A DNA stretch of 64,000 nt, taken from assembly GCA_018806915.1 (NCBI GenBank), contig JAGKQI010000083.1, forward strand, positions 186,001-250,000, in the 5' to 3' direction. The stretch comes from Phytophthora colocasiae (lineage: Eukaryota > Oomycota > Peronosporomycetes > Peronosporales > Peronosporaceae). The position numbers and the translations under genes are program-made. Under the pieces are notes generated by a model. The model did no database searches. It had not been told where the DNA came from and saw only the letters and a list, made by a program, of their open reading frames with translations. Positions 29,695 through 40,467 of the stretch are shown here, in pieces. The stretch's first letter is position 1, and the number at the start of each line of letters is the position of its first letter.

Positions 29695-30162
29695 ATGGCG
29701 AGACCTGAGCAGAACGAGTCGGTGACGGACACGCCTGTGCTGGAGGAGGCGCCGCGCCCTGAGCCTCCAGCGGAGACGAACAACCGAGGAAACTTCACGC
29801 GTAATCTGAACAAAGAAGCGGATGAGAGTGTGGCTCGTAAGATGTTCTTTGGCGGCTTGGCCTTCCTGCCGTGGCTGCATCTCGTCAACGTTATTTTCTA
29901 CCGCAAACAATTTATGGATCCCAGTATTGACGCTAGTGTTACTATGTGTGAGTTAAGAGTAGATTTATCATTAGTTTACCGCTGCCGTATTTTAATGTTA
30001 TGCTGCTTGTTTGTAGGGGTGCGACGGTCGTTTATGGGATTCTGCTTCTGGACGGTCCTCTTCCTCTCGTGGGTGCTGGTCTTCCAGCTCAACTGGAAGG
30101 AGTTTGGCTGGCAGAGTATCGTCATGGTTGTACCTGACGAGGACGAGAACGCTGGCTGGTAA
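29695..30162 (+). CDS. PSENEN: PEN-2-like gamma-secretase subunit
   Basis: Exons 29695-29947 and 30017-30162 give 132 residues. The 69-nt intron (GTGAGT...TTTGTAG) has a length divisible by three and no in-frame stop, so an unspliced frame also stays open. After splicing, KMFFGGLAFLPWLHLVNVIFYRK, then SVTMWVRRSFMGFCFWTVLFLSWVLVFQ give the hydrophobic hairpin of PEN-2, including the FLPWLHLVNV pattern and the conserved Arg before the second segment. PEN-2 completes the gamma-secretase complex and triggers presenilin maturation. The N-terminus is longer and more charged than in animals. Confidence 0.87.
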   Translation: MARPEQNESVTDTPVLEEAPRPEPPAETNNRGNFTRNLNKEADESVARKMFFGGLAFLPWLHLVNVIFYRKQFMDPSIDASVTMCELRVDLSLVYRCRILMLCCLFVGVRRSFMGFCFWTVLFLSWVLVFQLNWKEFGWQSIVMVVPDEDENAGW

Positions 30163-30484
30163 ACAGGTCAAAAGGACGAGCTATCAGATCCAAAAACCTT
30201 TTGAATCTTTCGCTGCAGATCAAGGCTCCCGCCGGTAATTTCGCACTCTGTCGACACTGTACTATGCTTCCTCTTCTTCATTACGTCGCTGCAGAGACTG
30301 CTGGCGAACGAAAGCCTCTCACTTAAGCCTCATACTTTCTCTACGTAATTTGGATAATACCGAATCAATACTTTTTTCTTACGATAAATTTCGTACCTAA
30401 TCGAGAATAGTAATATCTCGAGTTGCCACCGAAGCAACAAAGCGCCAGCTCCGACACCTGCTCTCCGCTCCCTACTCGGCCATT
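30163..30484. other. Intergenic region before SEC13
   Basis: About 320 bp between PEN-2 and SEC13, same strand. Holds the PEN-2 3' end and the SEC13 promoter. No gene seen. Confidence 0.45.
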
Positions 30485-31759
30485 ATGAGCGCCCCCGTCC
30501 TCTCTATCGACACGCAGCACGAGGATATGATCGTACGTAGTTTCTTCCTCTCGTCTGCTCTTTTCCCGCCTCTTTTCCGTTGCCTACAGCCTGAAAACGG
30601 ATGGTATAAGTCGAAGTGATACTCATTCTTGTACTATTTTATTGGTATTTTTCCTATAGCACGATGCCCAATTGGACTACTACGGCAAGCGTCTAGCTAC
30701 ATGCTCCTCGGACCGTACTATCAAAGTGTACGACGTCACAGGCGACGTACAGAACAATGAGCAGATCCTCACAGGGTATGTCAATGACAAATGTATCATA
30801 TCCTGGTATGAAAAAAAAGCTCATTTAAAATGTATCCATTGCAGACACGAGGGCCCAGTATGGCAGGTGGCTTGGGCACACCCCAAGTTCGGCGTGTTGC
30901 TAGCGGCCTGCTCATATGACGGAAAGGTCATCATTTACCGTGAACAGAGCTTGAACCAGTGGACGCAGGCTTACGTGCACGGCTTTCACGAGTCCTCAGT
31001 CAACAGTATCGCCTGGGCACCGCATGAGTACGGTCTTGCACTGGCTTGTGCTTCAGCGGATGGCACTGTCTCCGTGCTCAGCTACTCGCGTACGTGGCTG
31101 ATTGCATTGACAAATTGTTTCGGCTTACATTTTGTTCAGTTTTTAAACGGTATACTTGTGTTTTTTAGCGGAAGGTTGGAGTGTGAGTCACTTCAAGGAC
31201 AGCGCGTTGGGCTGCAACGCTGTAAGCTGGGCTCCGTTTAACTCGGTGGGTTCGCAGGGCCCTGCTGGCCCCATTCGCCGTGTGGTGACGGGGTCGTGCG
31301 ACAAGACGATCAAGATCTGGAGCCTCCCTGAAGGTGAGACGGAGTGGACGAAGCAGGAGCTGAGCTCTGCTCCTGCTCACAGCGACTGGGTGCGTGATGT
31401 GGCGTGGGCTCCCAGCACGGGATTGCCCGTGAACCTCATTGCCAGTTGCTCGGAGGACAAGCACGTGTACATTTGGTCGCAGACTGCGGACGACGGTGCC
31501 TGGAAGCGCGAGCTGCTGCACACGTTCGACGCCCCTGTGTGGCGTGTGAGCTGGTCGGTCACTGGTAACGTGCTGGCTGTGTCTTGTGGCGACCACAAGG
31601 TCACGCTCTGGAAGGAGACGCTCGACAAGAAGTGGATGTACGTACTTGACTTGTCCTGGATCATTTGCCGAGACCTCATACTAATGCTGTTTTGCTGCCA
31701 CTTGCAGTCAAATCTCGTCTGTGGATGAGGCTGGAGCCATTCACAACGGCAACGAGTAG
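30485..31759 (+). CDS. SEC13: SEC13 WD40 protein (COPII coat / nuclear pore)
   Basis: Five exons: 30485-30532, 30660-30775, 30845-31089, 31169-31637 and 31708-31759, all introns GT...AG. The short first exon (16 codons) ends in HEDMI, joining to [26 protein letters not shown], the exact SEC13 start. WD40 blades follow: [56 protein letters not shown] and [23 protein letters not shown]. It ends in a short acidic tail. SEC13 forms the outer COPII cage with SEC31 at ER exit sites and is also a nucleoporin in the Y complex. Length fits the family. Confidence 0.93.
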
Positions 31760-32038
31760 ATATGTCCGACGCTGTTAGGAGACTGAAAGCCCTGGTGTAA
31801 ATGGTATCTTCAGTCACTCCAGCTTGACTTGCACTTCCCTTTTTCCTGTTTATTTTGCGGTCGACCTGCAAAATTCTTAGACAACAGGTGCTTGATCTCT
31901 AGTGGGAAAATTCCTCCGTAGGAGTGAAAACGGCAAAGAACTCGGGAGAAATACACATGCGTACATACCGTCTATGTTTGCAGGACGCTCCTGCGGATCT
32001 ATCATGCCGTCGCGTCAACCTGTTTCCTATCCTACCGT

Positions 32039-33133
32039 CTACTCCTCGAAGTTGCGTGTCCAGCGTCGCTGGAATCTCTCCTCGAGCGCCTTCACGCACT
32101 TGTAGTGTATCTGGTGTTCGTGGTTGAAGCTTGACAGCGTCATCTGTCGCTCAGAAGAGCGTGCTTCCTCCTTCTTCCATTCCGGATCGGACGGATCCAA
32201 CCTCTTGCTGATTAACGCGCTATGTCTCTGCTCCACCGTCCGCAAGTATCCTGCAATCCACACGTCATCGACCGTCACACAAACTGACGGGATGTCTGCC
32301 AGAGCTTCCACGTCCTTAAAGAACCCACGTCGATACGCATTGCCGCAACACGCCTGTAAAATATCCACGTAACGTCCATGAGGACGCATGAAGTAGGGCA
32401 CATAAGCTGGAACAACTCCAACTTCGTTCCACATGGGGAGCATTCCCCATCCACAGACTCCAAGTGCGTCGTCCGGTTTCGCCACAGCTTCCCAGGTCAA
32501 TGCAGCCACCAGTTCATGTGGATACTCAAAGTCATCGTCCAGTGTAATAATAAGCGTCGACGCATTGTTCTCGAGTCTCAAAGCTCCCAATAGTTTCGTA
32601 GCAGGACCGTCATCCACACAACGATTCACTTGAACCAAAGGTGAAAGTCCTAAAAGCTCCGATGGGATCTCCGTCTCATCGTACGAGCGTTCTGGGTGTC
32701 TCTTCATGGGTCCTTCGGGGATATTCACGTAAATCTGATCAGGCTGCAGACTCTGCTTCGTCAAGGAGCGTACGCTGTCCATTACTTTATCCAATCGACT
32801 GGGCGTCGTAGTGAGAGACACAACAACACGGAACGGTGGACGCCAGGGCGGAGAGATAGGCGGGAAGTCATCAACTGCTCTACCATCGTACGCTGTAGTG
32901 AAGAGCATTGTAGCTGCAGGAGAAATGCTGCCGTAACGAACCAGCAGCTGCGTGTAGCCCCAGCAGACGAAGAGCGCAAAGGCCGCAATTAAAGCCCGCA
33001 ATAGCGTCACATGTCGAAGCCACGAGTGCGAGTGCTTACTGTGACGAGGCAGCACTGGCTGCCGCATGAATACGCTCCACTCTCGAGCCATCCGCGTGAG
33101 CATAAGGGGAAGAAACTCGAGGACTGGAGCCAA
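32039..33133 (-). CDS. Type II membrane glycosyltransferase
   Basis: 364 residues, single exon. A hydrophobic segment at about residues 44-66 (LLRALIAAFALFVCWGYTQLL) after a short basic N-terminus indicates a type II, Golgi-like orientation. The lumenal part begins FRVVVSLTTTPSRLDKVMDSVRSL and includes the acidic metal-binding motif LIITLDDDFEYP, as in GT-A fold enzymes, then MWNEVGVVPAYVPYFMRPHGRYVDILQA and TVDDVWIAGYL, where a second acidic pair may be catalytic. Exact sugar and acceptor unknown. A start at the Met 11 or 14 residues later is possible. Confidence 0.68.
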   Translation of the reverse strand: MAPVLEFLPLMLTRMAREWSVFMRQPVLPRHSKHSHSWLRHVTLLRALIAAFALFVCWGYTQLLVRYGSISPAATMLFTTAYDGRAVDDFPPISPPWRPPFRVVVSLTTTPSRLDKVMDSVRSLTKQSLQPDQIYVNIPEGPMKRHPERSYDETEIPSELLGLSPLVQVNRCVDDGPATKLLGALRLENNASTLIITLDDDFEYPHELVAALTWEAVAKPDDALGVCGWGMLPMWNEVGVVPAYVPYFMRPHGRYVDILQACCGNAYRRGFFKDVEALADIPSVCVTVDDVWIAGYLRTVEQRHSALISKRLDPSDPEWKKEEARSSERQMTLSSFNHEHQIHYKCVKALEERFQRRWTRNFEE

Positions 33134-33240
33134 GACAAGATGCAGATGGGAAATGGATGCTTCCTCACGTGTGACACAACGTTACATCGCATAAATAAAA
33201 CTTATCAAAGAGTGAATGTTTTCACTTGATGTTTGTAAGA

Positions 33241-33320
33241 ACCCAAATGCGGTACGGTATCCGGTACATCGTACCATGTATATGGTACATTGGTACAATC
33301 AATGGTACATTGTACCATCC
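33241..33320. repeat. GGTAC/TGTACC-rich short repeat cluster
   Basis: Within 80 bp the words GGTACA and TGTACC occur repeatedly in both orientations, giving several overlapping small palindromes (for example TGGTACATTGTACCA). It sits 45-120 bp upstream of the SNF7 ATG, so it could be a promoter element cluster or simply a slippage-prone tract. Confidence 0.5.
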
Positions 33321-33363
33321 CTGGATTCTCGATAGTTTGGTATCCCTTGAATTGCGTCAGAGG

Positions 33364-34113
33364 ATGAACCTGTTTGGGCGGAAGTCGGCGGCGCCTGCGC
33401 GTACGGGGCCTGTAGCGACGGCTGATACGATCCGTAAGCTTCGAGAGCAGCTGGAGTCGCTGGAGAAGCGTGAGTTGCATATTGTCAAGAAGATCGCGCT
33501 GCAGCTGCAGGAAGCCAAGCAGAAGAGCGCGGCCAAGGACAAACGTGGCGCCATTTTCGCCCTCAAACGCAAGAAAATGTACGAGGCTGAAGTGGAGAAG
33601 CTGCAGGGAGCACGTATGACGCTGGAGACGCAAGTGATGACGCTTGAGAGCGCACACGTCAACATGGAGACGTTTACAGCGCTGCGATCCGGCGCTGAAC
33701 AGATGAAGGCGATCCACGGCCAGATGAACGTGGACAAGGTGGACAACATCATGGACGATATCCAGGAGGAGATGGCTACAGCCGACGAGATCGGCCGTGC
33801 CATCTCGCAACCTCTCGGATCGCAGTTGTACGATGACGACGAGCTGGAGGACGAACTGAGGGAGATGGAGGAGCTCGAGCTGGAGGAGAAGACGCTGGAA
33901 CCTGTCGCACAAGACGCAGCGACAGCAGCCAGAGCTCCACCTGCTCCAGTTGCAGCAGCTTCTACCCCGTCAGCGCCGCCACTCCCTACAGCACAATACA
34001 ACTTACCGGACGTGCCTACACATGCTGTAGAGTCCAACATCAATGTGGTGGGCAACGCGGACGAAGACGAGCTGGAGGCGCTGCGGAAGCTTGAAGCGTC
34101 CATGGCACTGTAG
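33364..34113 (+). CDS. SNF7: ESCRT-III subunit SNF7/CHMP4 (Vps32)
   Basis: 249 residues from MNLFGRK. Residues 20-150 form the basic coiled-coil core of SNF7 proteins: TIRKLREQLESLEKRELHIVKKI, AIFALKRKKMYEAEVEKLQGARMTLETQVMTLE, and VDNIMDDIQEEMATADEIGRAIS. The C-terminal third is acidic (YDDDELEDELREMEELELEE) and Pro/Ala-rich, ending in a short helix EDELEALRKLEASMAL that resembles the MIT-interacting motif recognised by Vps4. SNF7 is the main polymer of ESCRT-III, cutting membrane necks at endosomes, the nuclear envelope and midbody. I prefer the ATG at 33364 because residues before it do not look coding. Confidence 0.92.
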   Translation: MNLFGRKSAAPARTGPVATADTIRKLREQLESLEKRELHIVKKIALQLQEAKQKSAAKDKRGAIFALKRKKMYEAEVEKLQGARMTLETQVMTLESAHVNMETFTALRSGAEQMKAIHGQMNVDKVDNIMDDIQEEMATADEIGRAISQPLGSQLYDDDELEDELREMEELELEEKTLEPVAQDAATAARAPPAPVAAASTPSAPPLPTAQYNLPDVPTHAVESNINVVGNADEDELEALRKLEASMAL

Positions 34114-34251
34114 GTCAGAAGAAGACGCGTTAACTTTGCTTCTTTGGATATGTATGGCAATAAACACAACGGACAAAACTGCAGTGGAAATGCTTTGTCT
34201 GCTCTTCTCGCTCCTGTCTGACAGCAGCCTGCTCTCCTGTCTGCACTGCAT

Positions 34252-35220
34252 CTATCTCTTGACCCACTGGAATTTCTTACGGGCCTTCTTCTGACCAGGC
34301 TTCTTCCTCTCGACCATACGCGGGTCACGCGTCATCAGTCCTGCCTTCTTGAGCGCCGGACGCATCTCCGGGTCGAAGTTCTGCAGCGCACGGGCGATAC
34401 CGTGACGCACAGCACCGGCCTGGCCGGTCATGCCTCCTCCCTTAACCGTGCAGTACACGTCGAATCCGCCAATCTGCTCCACCACAGAGAAAGGCTTGAT
34501 CACGTCCTCGCGGTGGGTGTCACGCGTGAAGTAGTCCACCAAGTCCTTCTTGTTCACCTGAATACGGCCCGTGTAGGGTTCCGCGGCCTGTTTGATCCAC
34601 ACACGAGCAGTGCTGGTTTTACGGCGACCCGTTCCATAGGCGCGTCCCTTCTCGTCCACCTTCCGCACACGCACGATCTTGTTCCTAGCCTCGTGGAAGG
34701 CGATGCGAGCGGCCTTAGCGCGATCCGCGCGCTCCCTTCCGACGCTGATCATGTTGCGCACGGACTGCAGCCACGTGGGGACTCCTTCTTCCGTCACGGC
34801 GTCCATGTCACCGTCGAAGCCGAACCACTTCTCTCCATCTTCTGCGCCCCAGCGCTCTTCATCAAAGTACTCGGCGTTGTGCTCCAGGAAGGCATCGAGA
34901 CGGCGTCGTCGCTCAGCCAAGGAGATTCCTTCCTCATCAATAGGCAGGAGCTCTTCGATGTTTACCTGTTCCTCTTCTTCTTCTTCTGATTCCGAGTCAC
35001 TGTCTGAGTCCGAATCAGAGTCTGAGTCATTGTCGTCCGAAGACGCAAAGAGCTTGGAGGCGTCCGAGTTCTTCTTGTTGCTGGGTTTGTCACTCAAGAA
35101 ACGAGCACCAGACACCGACAAAGCGTTAAACAGCGGACGAGAAGTTGGACGCAATGCAGTAGCAGCTGCGGGGGCTGCTGCGCGAGCCACACGACGCGCC
35201 GTCAGCAGCAACAGCTTCAT
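34252..35220 (-). CDS. MRPS9: Mitochondrial ribosomal protein uS9
   Basis: 322 residues from MKLLLLTARRVARAAAP, an amphipathic, Arg/Ala-rich mitochondrial targeting sequence; the open frame upstream is probably leader. Residues about 57-80 are an extreme acidic run of DS repeats and seven Glu. The last 130 residues are the uS9 domain: AYGTGRRKTSTARVWI, GRIQVNKKDLVDYF, FDVYCTVKGGGMTGQAGAVRHGIARAL and the basic end RMVERKKPGQKKARKKFQWVKR, where the final KR reaches the ribosomal P-site in bacteria. The N-terminal extension resembles that of eukaryotic mitochondrial S9 proteins. Confidence 0.93.
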   Translation of the reverse strand: MKLLLLTARRVARAAAPAAATALRPTSRPLFNALSVSGARFLSDKPSNKKNSDASKLFASSDDNDSDSDSDSDSDSESEEEEEEQVNIEELLPIDEEGISLAERRRRLDAFLEHNAEYFDEERWGAEDGEKWFGFDGDMDAVTEEGVPTWLQSVRNMISVGRERADRAKAARIAFHEARNKIVRVRKVDEKGRAYGTGRRKTSTARVWIKQAAEPYTGRIQVNKKDLVDYFTRDTHREDVIKPFSVVEQIGGFDVYCTVKGGGMTGQAGAVRHGIARALQNFDPEMRPALKKAGLMTRDPRMVERKKPGQKKARKKFQWVKR

Positions 35221-35421
35221 GACTCCTGGACGTGCGGGGGAATGAGAGGCTAGGCGTTGTTTGGTTATGTGTGGTTGAACGAATGAGCATTTCTTAGTGG
35301 ATGAAATTCTGAAAAGCAATGATTGGCCAAGTTCTTGGTTAGGTTTTGTGGACCACATGAAATATTTAAAGAACATTTCTCTTCCATTGTTCTTCTATTT
35401 AAATATTAAATGATGTTGCTC

Positions 35422-38400
35422 TTAAATGCCTGCTACTGCCTGAGCCACTGCAACATGCTCTGAGTGGCTAATAGACACGTTGATTCTGCGTGGCTGAAGA
35501 TCTGCTGAGCGTATCCTGACAGTAGCACGGCCGGCGCTCCTGAACTCGTCATGACGACCTCAATCGAGAGCTGTTCCAGAGATTGGGTGTTGAGTTCGTC
35601 ATGGCCTTGACAACTGCCTCCTTGGCCGCCCATCGACCTGCAAAGCTCGCGGCTGGGTGGGCTGCGCTGTAGCAGTACGCCATCTCCTCACCCGTAAAGT
35701 TCTGCCCTCGCGGCCGTGGAGATTCTCGAATTCGCCCACAGGTTGGACACTCACTCCGACCGCAGATGCCAGACCAAGTTCAGACGCGGCCTGGTTCATT
35801 GTTGTCAGTAAACCCGATGACGAGTCCTGGGTCTTGTCGTGCAGATACCGATACGTTCCCAACCTTCTTGGTGTGCTTCGTTGAACAATGACGCGGCTGA
35901 CAAAACGCCACGTATCGGCAATCAAGCACAAGCAGTTGGGTCGAGGTACACACTGCTCTCCTGTGCTGCAGAGTATGGCGCTTCGTTCTTCATCTGGATT
36001 TACGGTCGCTTGTTGATGATCACGCTTTGCGCGTGCGAGTTGACCAGGCGATTTTCACGCCGAATCGCGTACTTCTTCAAATCATCTCCACGAAACGTCG
36101 ACAGCAGGTAGTCCGGATGCACTACCAGTAACTCGCCACTAGCCTGACCGAATCCGAAACTCTTGAGCAGAACTGCCTTGATGCCGCCGGTCTGCAAACT
36201 TCGGTTCGGGTACACGAGGTGATTGTACTTGCGCAATGTATCCCATGTGTTGTCGAGCTGCCGGTTGATAGGAATTAGCTCCGTGTTCAGCACCTGCAGC
36301 AGTCCGTTGAGCTGCCAGGCAGCGGCAGCGCCCTTCGGATGGCCAGTAGTTTTTTTCTGGCAGATCACCGGCCTGGAGATCGGCCCAAGTGGGCCATCTT
36401 GGTGCCCGTGGCATGGAAACTTGCAGCCCCAACCAAATTCCACGTGTCCAAAGCTCCACGAAGGGGAGCGATGTCACTGCGTCCATTGTAGAATTTGTCA
36501 CCCCACATGGACTGCGCGGCCTTCACCTTGCGCTCCTTCATCTCCCTCAGCAGTTTCAAACGTGGTTCATCGCCGTCAACCAGGTTCTTTTCACGCATAA
36601 GCCACTCGTCGATGCTCTTGATCTCGTCTTCGAACTGACGGCGACGGAACGCAGTATTGGTGAAGGCTTCGATGAAGTCTCTGGCGCCGTGGTCAGGATG
36701 ACCTGGCCAGGAGCAGGTATTGAGCGGCCAGTCTTGTCTGTTGCAGTGTTGGTCAGCGCAATGATCCCTTAGATCGGTAGACCCATCTCGATCGCTAGCT
36801 GGGCGTCCATCAGCAGTTGAATACCGGCAATGGAGGGGAACGAGGTGCAAAAGTAGCCCGACATGTTCACACGAGGTGAGACTTTCTTCGAACTCGAAGC
36901 AGATCCGTTCTTCAACATATTTTTGTCGTTTTCCGTGCAGAGTGGATTGAAGCCTGCACTTTCGCTTTCTCCACGGCATCGGCGCGAATGGCATCAATTT
37001 CGTTCTTCAAGTTGTTCATTTGGGCCATTCCTCCGCTAAGGTCTGCGAAAATCGGCGAATCGGCCATACTCGGGTGCATCAGCGCGCTAAGGTTAAAAAC
37101 CATTTCTTCCGTGCTGAACGTGCGCAACACAAGCTTCTCCATGCCAGAAGCAACAACGTTATTGCTTGACATGAGCCCGCGAGTCCAGCCGATAACGATC
37201 GAAAGCTGCTGGTCCCATCCCTCCGAATACCATTTACCCATGACGCTCTCCAGTCCTAGCTTCGACTCAACATACAGACCGTCGCCACCGAAGTTACCGT
37301 GATTCGGAGACAACGGTAGGATCACGAGTGCAGACCGAGTTGTCACCTCACGGGTCCTTTTGGCTGCCGCGATTTCCCCCAGCAGGCGGGTCACGTTGGT
37401 CAGCATCATACGGTGGGCCAATTCGGACCGAGAACCAAGATCCGAGAGACGCCCAACCTCCGACAACACCGCAAACGGAACCACAAAGTCCAGATCCAAC
37501 TTGTGCGAGTTGTAAATGTGGGCTACCAGCTCCTGCACGTCCAGTTTCGATGCTTGGTTGAATGGAAGCACGACGAGTCGGCTGCCACGGCTGCCGAAGC
37601 GCTCGTACATCTCACGAAAAACAAAGGAGCTGTCTTCACATTGAAGCTGCTTGTCGTAACGAACACCGTCGCGCCACCCTCAAGAAGGGATTTTACGATC
37701 TCCGCGCCAATTGAGTTGTTGCCGCAGCCCGTCAGTAGCGCCACCTTGTCAGCAAACGAGATGCCCGTCGAGGCCACCTCGCGCATGCAGGACAGCAGCA
37801 CACAGGTCGATTCAACATCGTGCTTACGCAATGTTTGGTCAACACCGTCCGGGCGCACACGTGCGGCAGCTCCACCCCCTTTGACTCATGCTGATGCCCA
37901 GTGCTGTTGGAATCGAAACCACGGGCAACCTCGTCGATATAATGGATCGGGTATGCTACTCCTTCACGAGGCACCTCAGCATACGTCAGCTCCCCGTTCT
38001 CACAAATACTGAGCTGAGGCTGCATGGGCGTGAAGCTTGGGATGCGTACAAGGTTCATCTCCAGAGCCTCCTTCACCTCTTTCGCCAGTAGTTTAAACTT
38101 CGACCCACCTTCAGCAGCGAAAAACTGCATACACAGCAGAAGTTCGGGTGTGGCGCGGTTGCACAGGCACAGCTTCAGCCGCTCTAAGCCTTCCTTATCG
38201 GTTACGCTTGAAGACAAATGCTTAGAAGTCGCTGAGTAGAACAGCTCCAGAGCATCCTGCAGCACCCAGTTCCAGTAACTGTCGTACTGACGCACCTTCA
38301 TCGCATCGAATTTGTCACCGATATTAGCGCTGTAGAAATCGCCGTGCTCCATCACCCACATCGACAACGCGGCTTCTAGATTCTCACTTGTTTCCACCTC

Positions 38401-40330
38401 GGACTCCATCCTGCGATGCCAGTCCACCTGATCAACATCCAGGTACGAATTCAGCGCTTCCACTTGGTCCATGATCATGGCCTTCAGACGCTTCTCGAAG
38501 TCGCTCGGCAACGAAGTCACCTGCACCTGTTGCATTGAAGGACAGCTGCCGTACCTCCAAGCTTAGACAAAATGCGGGACGGTACTACCAGCATTCTTGG
38601 CATAGTCGTCCACAACGCCATCTAACACTTCTTTACCGTTGCATCGTCCGTCAGACGCTGCTTCGGGTCCTGTGTCAAACTGTGGAGCAGCACACTTTCG
38701 ATACGGCCACTTGGAAGGCAGCGCTCACTGGACAGGTACTCCTTGATGGCAGACGAACCAAAACCACCAGGCATCTTGCTCGCTAGCATCTTCGAAATCA
38801 TAGCGCTCGTTGGTGAAGCGTAACCCAGGAACTTGCTTGGCAGCTCAGCCAACTTCATCTCCGCTGCATCGTCAGGGCCAGAGCCAAACTCCTTCTCCAG
38901 GTCGCCAACAATCTCGTTCTGCACAGCTGAATATCCAGCAAATAGTTCCTTAATTGTCGCCGTTTCCGGGATCTGACCGACCGCCCTGCCGAACTTCGCC
39001 AGTAATGCGTGCTTCACCCCCACAGATTGGTCGTTCACAGTCGGTATCGACACGAGCGCGGGGTTGACCGATATTCCCATGGGCGTGTCAAGAAATGTCT
39101 GTCTGTGAACGAAGCGTAGCCGCTTACGCTGTCGTCCAACCACTTGCGCACATCCGCATCGCTCTTGATACGGGTTTGCGGAGCAAGCAACAGCGAGTGG
39201 GCTAAGACGCTTTCCATGCGGCCAGCACCCAGACCTTTTACAGAGCTCAGGTAGTCCTTGATACTCGACATCGTTAAACCTCCGGGCATCTTGCTCGCCA
39301 CCATCTTGTTGATCAAGCCATTCGTCACTTTGCCCAAGGTGCTGTAGCTCGTGAACTTTGATGCCAACTCCTTCAGTGGAACTTCGCCGGCTCCTTTAGG
39401 AACGCCGTCACCAAATTCCTTTTCCAGGTCACCAAGAATCTCATTCTGTACCGCCGATTTGCCACATCTGTGCCCTCCTTTACAGTGTATCTCAATTAAA
39501 GCCTTGTTGAGGCGCACTGCAAGTAACACACGAAGAACATCCAGGGCAGTGACAGGGGCGTCCTCAGCTACGGGGATCGCAACCGTTAGAGCCGGAGCCT
39601 GCACTTGAATGACAGGGGCAACGACCACAGGAGCAGCAACCATCGCGGTTTGAGCACTAGCTAAATCACGAGTGTGCTCCGAAGCGGAAATGCTCGACAA
39701 CTCCTCTTCGAAGTGCACAGTCGCACAGTCACGCTGATACCACAGAATCTCACGCGGCACATCCGGGAAGTCGCCAACCTGGAGAGTGCGTAGTGCCATG
39801 TTCGTCAGTGTTGGAGCTGTACCAACTTCAACGAAGCGTCGAACGTCACCCTCCGAGAACAGGAGCGCCTGCGTCTTAATCTACTGCACGGGGGGTGCAA
39901 ACTGGAAGGCCAACAGCTCCACCACCAACAGGTGAGTAAGCTGAGCTCTTGGGATCAATCTCCACTGTCTCAGTTCCAGAACCTCAGCAAGAAAAGGACT
40001 CTTGGTCGCTGCATACACCTTCTCACAGTATGAACGCTCCAGCGAGGACCAAGAGGCGATCAAATTCGGGATGTAGCGATTCAACAGAAGCGGTAGCTGG
40101 CGTTCCAGTACGTTCGGGTCGAATTTGGTTCGCAGTAACTTACGGCACATCATCAAGAAGCATACGCGAGTGGAACGGTACGTCGATACCGACCAGTGGA
40201 ATAGTCGCCAACTCACGGGTTAGCATAAACGGACAACCACATTTCTTCTGACGTATGCAAGCCTGAGTCAGCGCGTCAGCAATGACCTTCTCCACGTCAA
40301 TCGCCTTCGGTGTCTTACAAGCAGAGACGT
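35422..40330 (-). pseudogene. Type I fatty acid synthase (fungal-style) pseudogene
   Basis: At least nine overlapping minus-strand frames read, in 5' to 3' order: end of the malonyl/palmitoyl transferase domain (VPFHSR, then RTKFDPNVLERQLPLLLNRYIPNL, 40330-39881); a linker; two acyl-carrier-like modules (NEILGDLEKEFG and NEIVGDLEKEFG, each with a KMPGG...IKDYLSS-type helix, 39799-38622); the ketoreductase (DKVALLTGCGNNSIGAEIVKSLLEGGATV, PLSPNHGNFGGDGLYVESKLGLE, GWTRGLMSSNN, 38535-36912); remains of the ketosynthase (GIKAVLLKSFGFGQASGELLVVHPDYLL, 36443-36000); and the phosphopantetheinyl transferase (ASFAGRWAAKEAVVKA near 35650, VSISHSEHVAVAQAV at the end). The front half is missing, the ketosynthase is largely gone and frames shift repeatedly, so it cannot be functional. 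Active homologues make long-chain fatty acids. Confidence 0.88.
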
Positions 40331-40467
40331 CAGTTTGTTTGACAAATTGTCAATGACAATCACTCTCGGAAAAAGTGTTAAGTAATAACAAGTAGCAATT
40401 AAAAGTAACGAAGTTTTTACTTAAGTAACACCAAGAAGGCCGGGTCGTCATCTAACAGAACGAAAAC

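Noticed and set aside
33357..34328. 323-codon minus-strand frame opposite SNF7
   Set aside because: Ser-rich shadow of the acidic/basic SNF7 codons.
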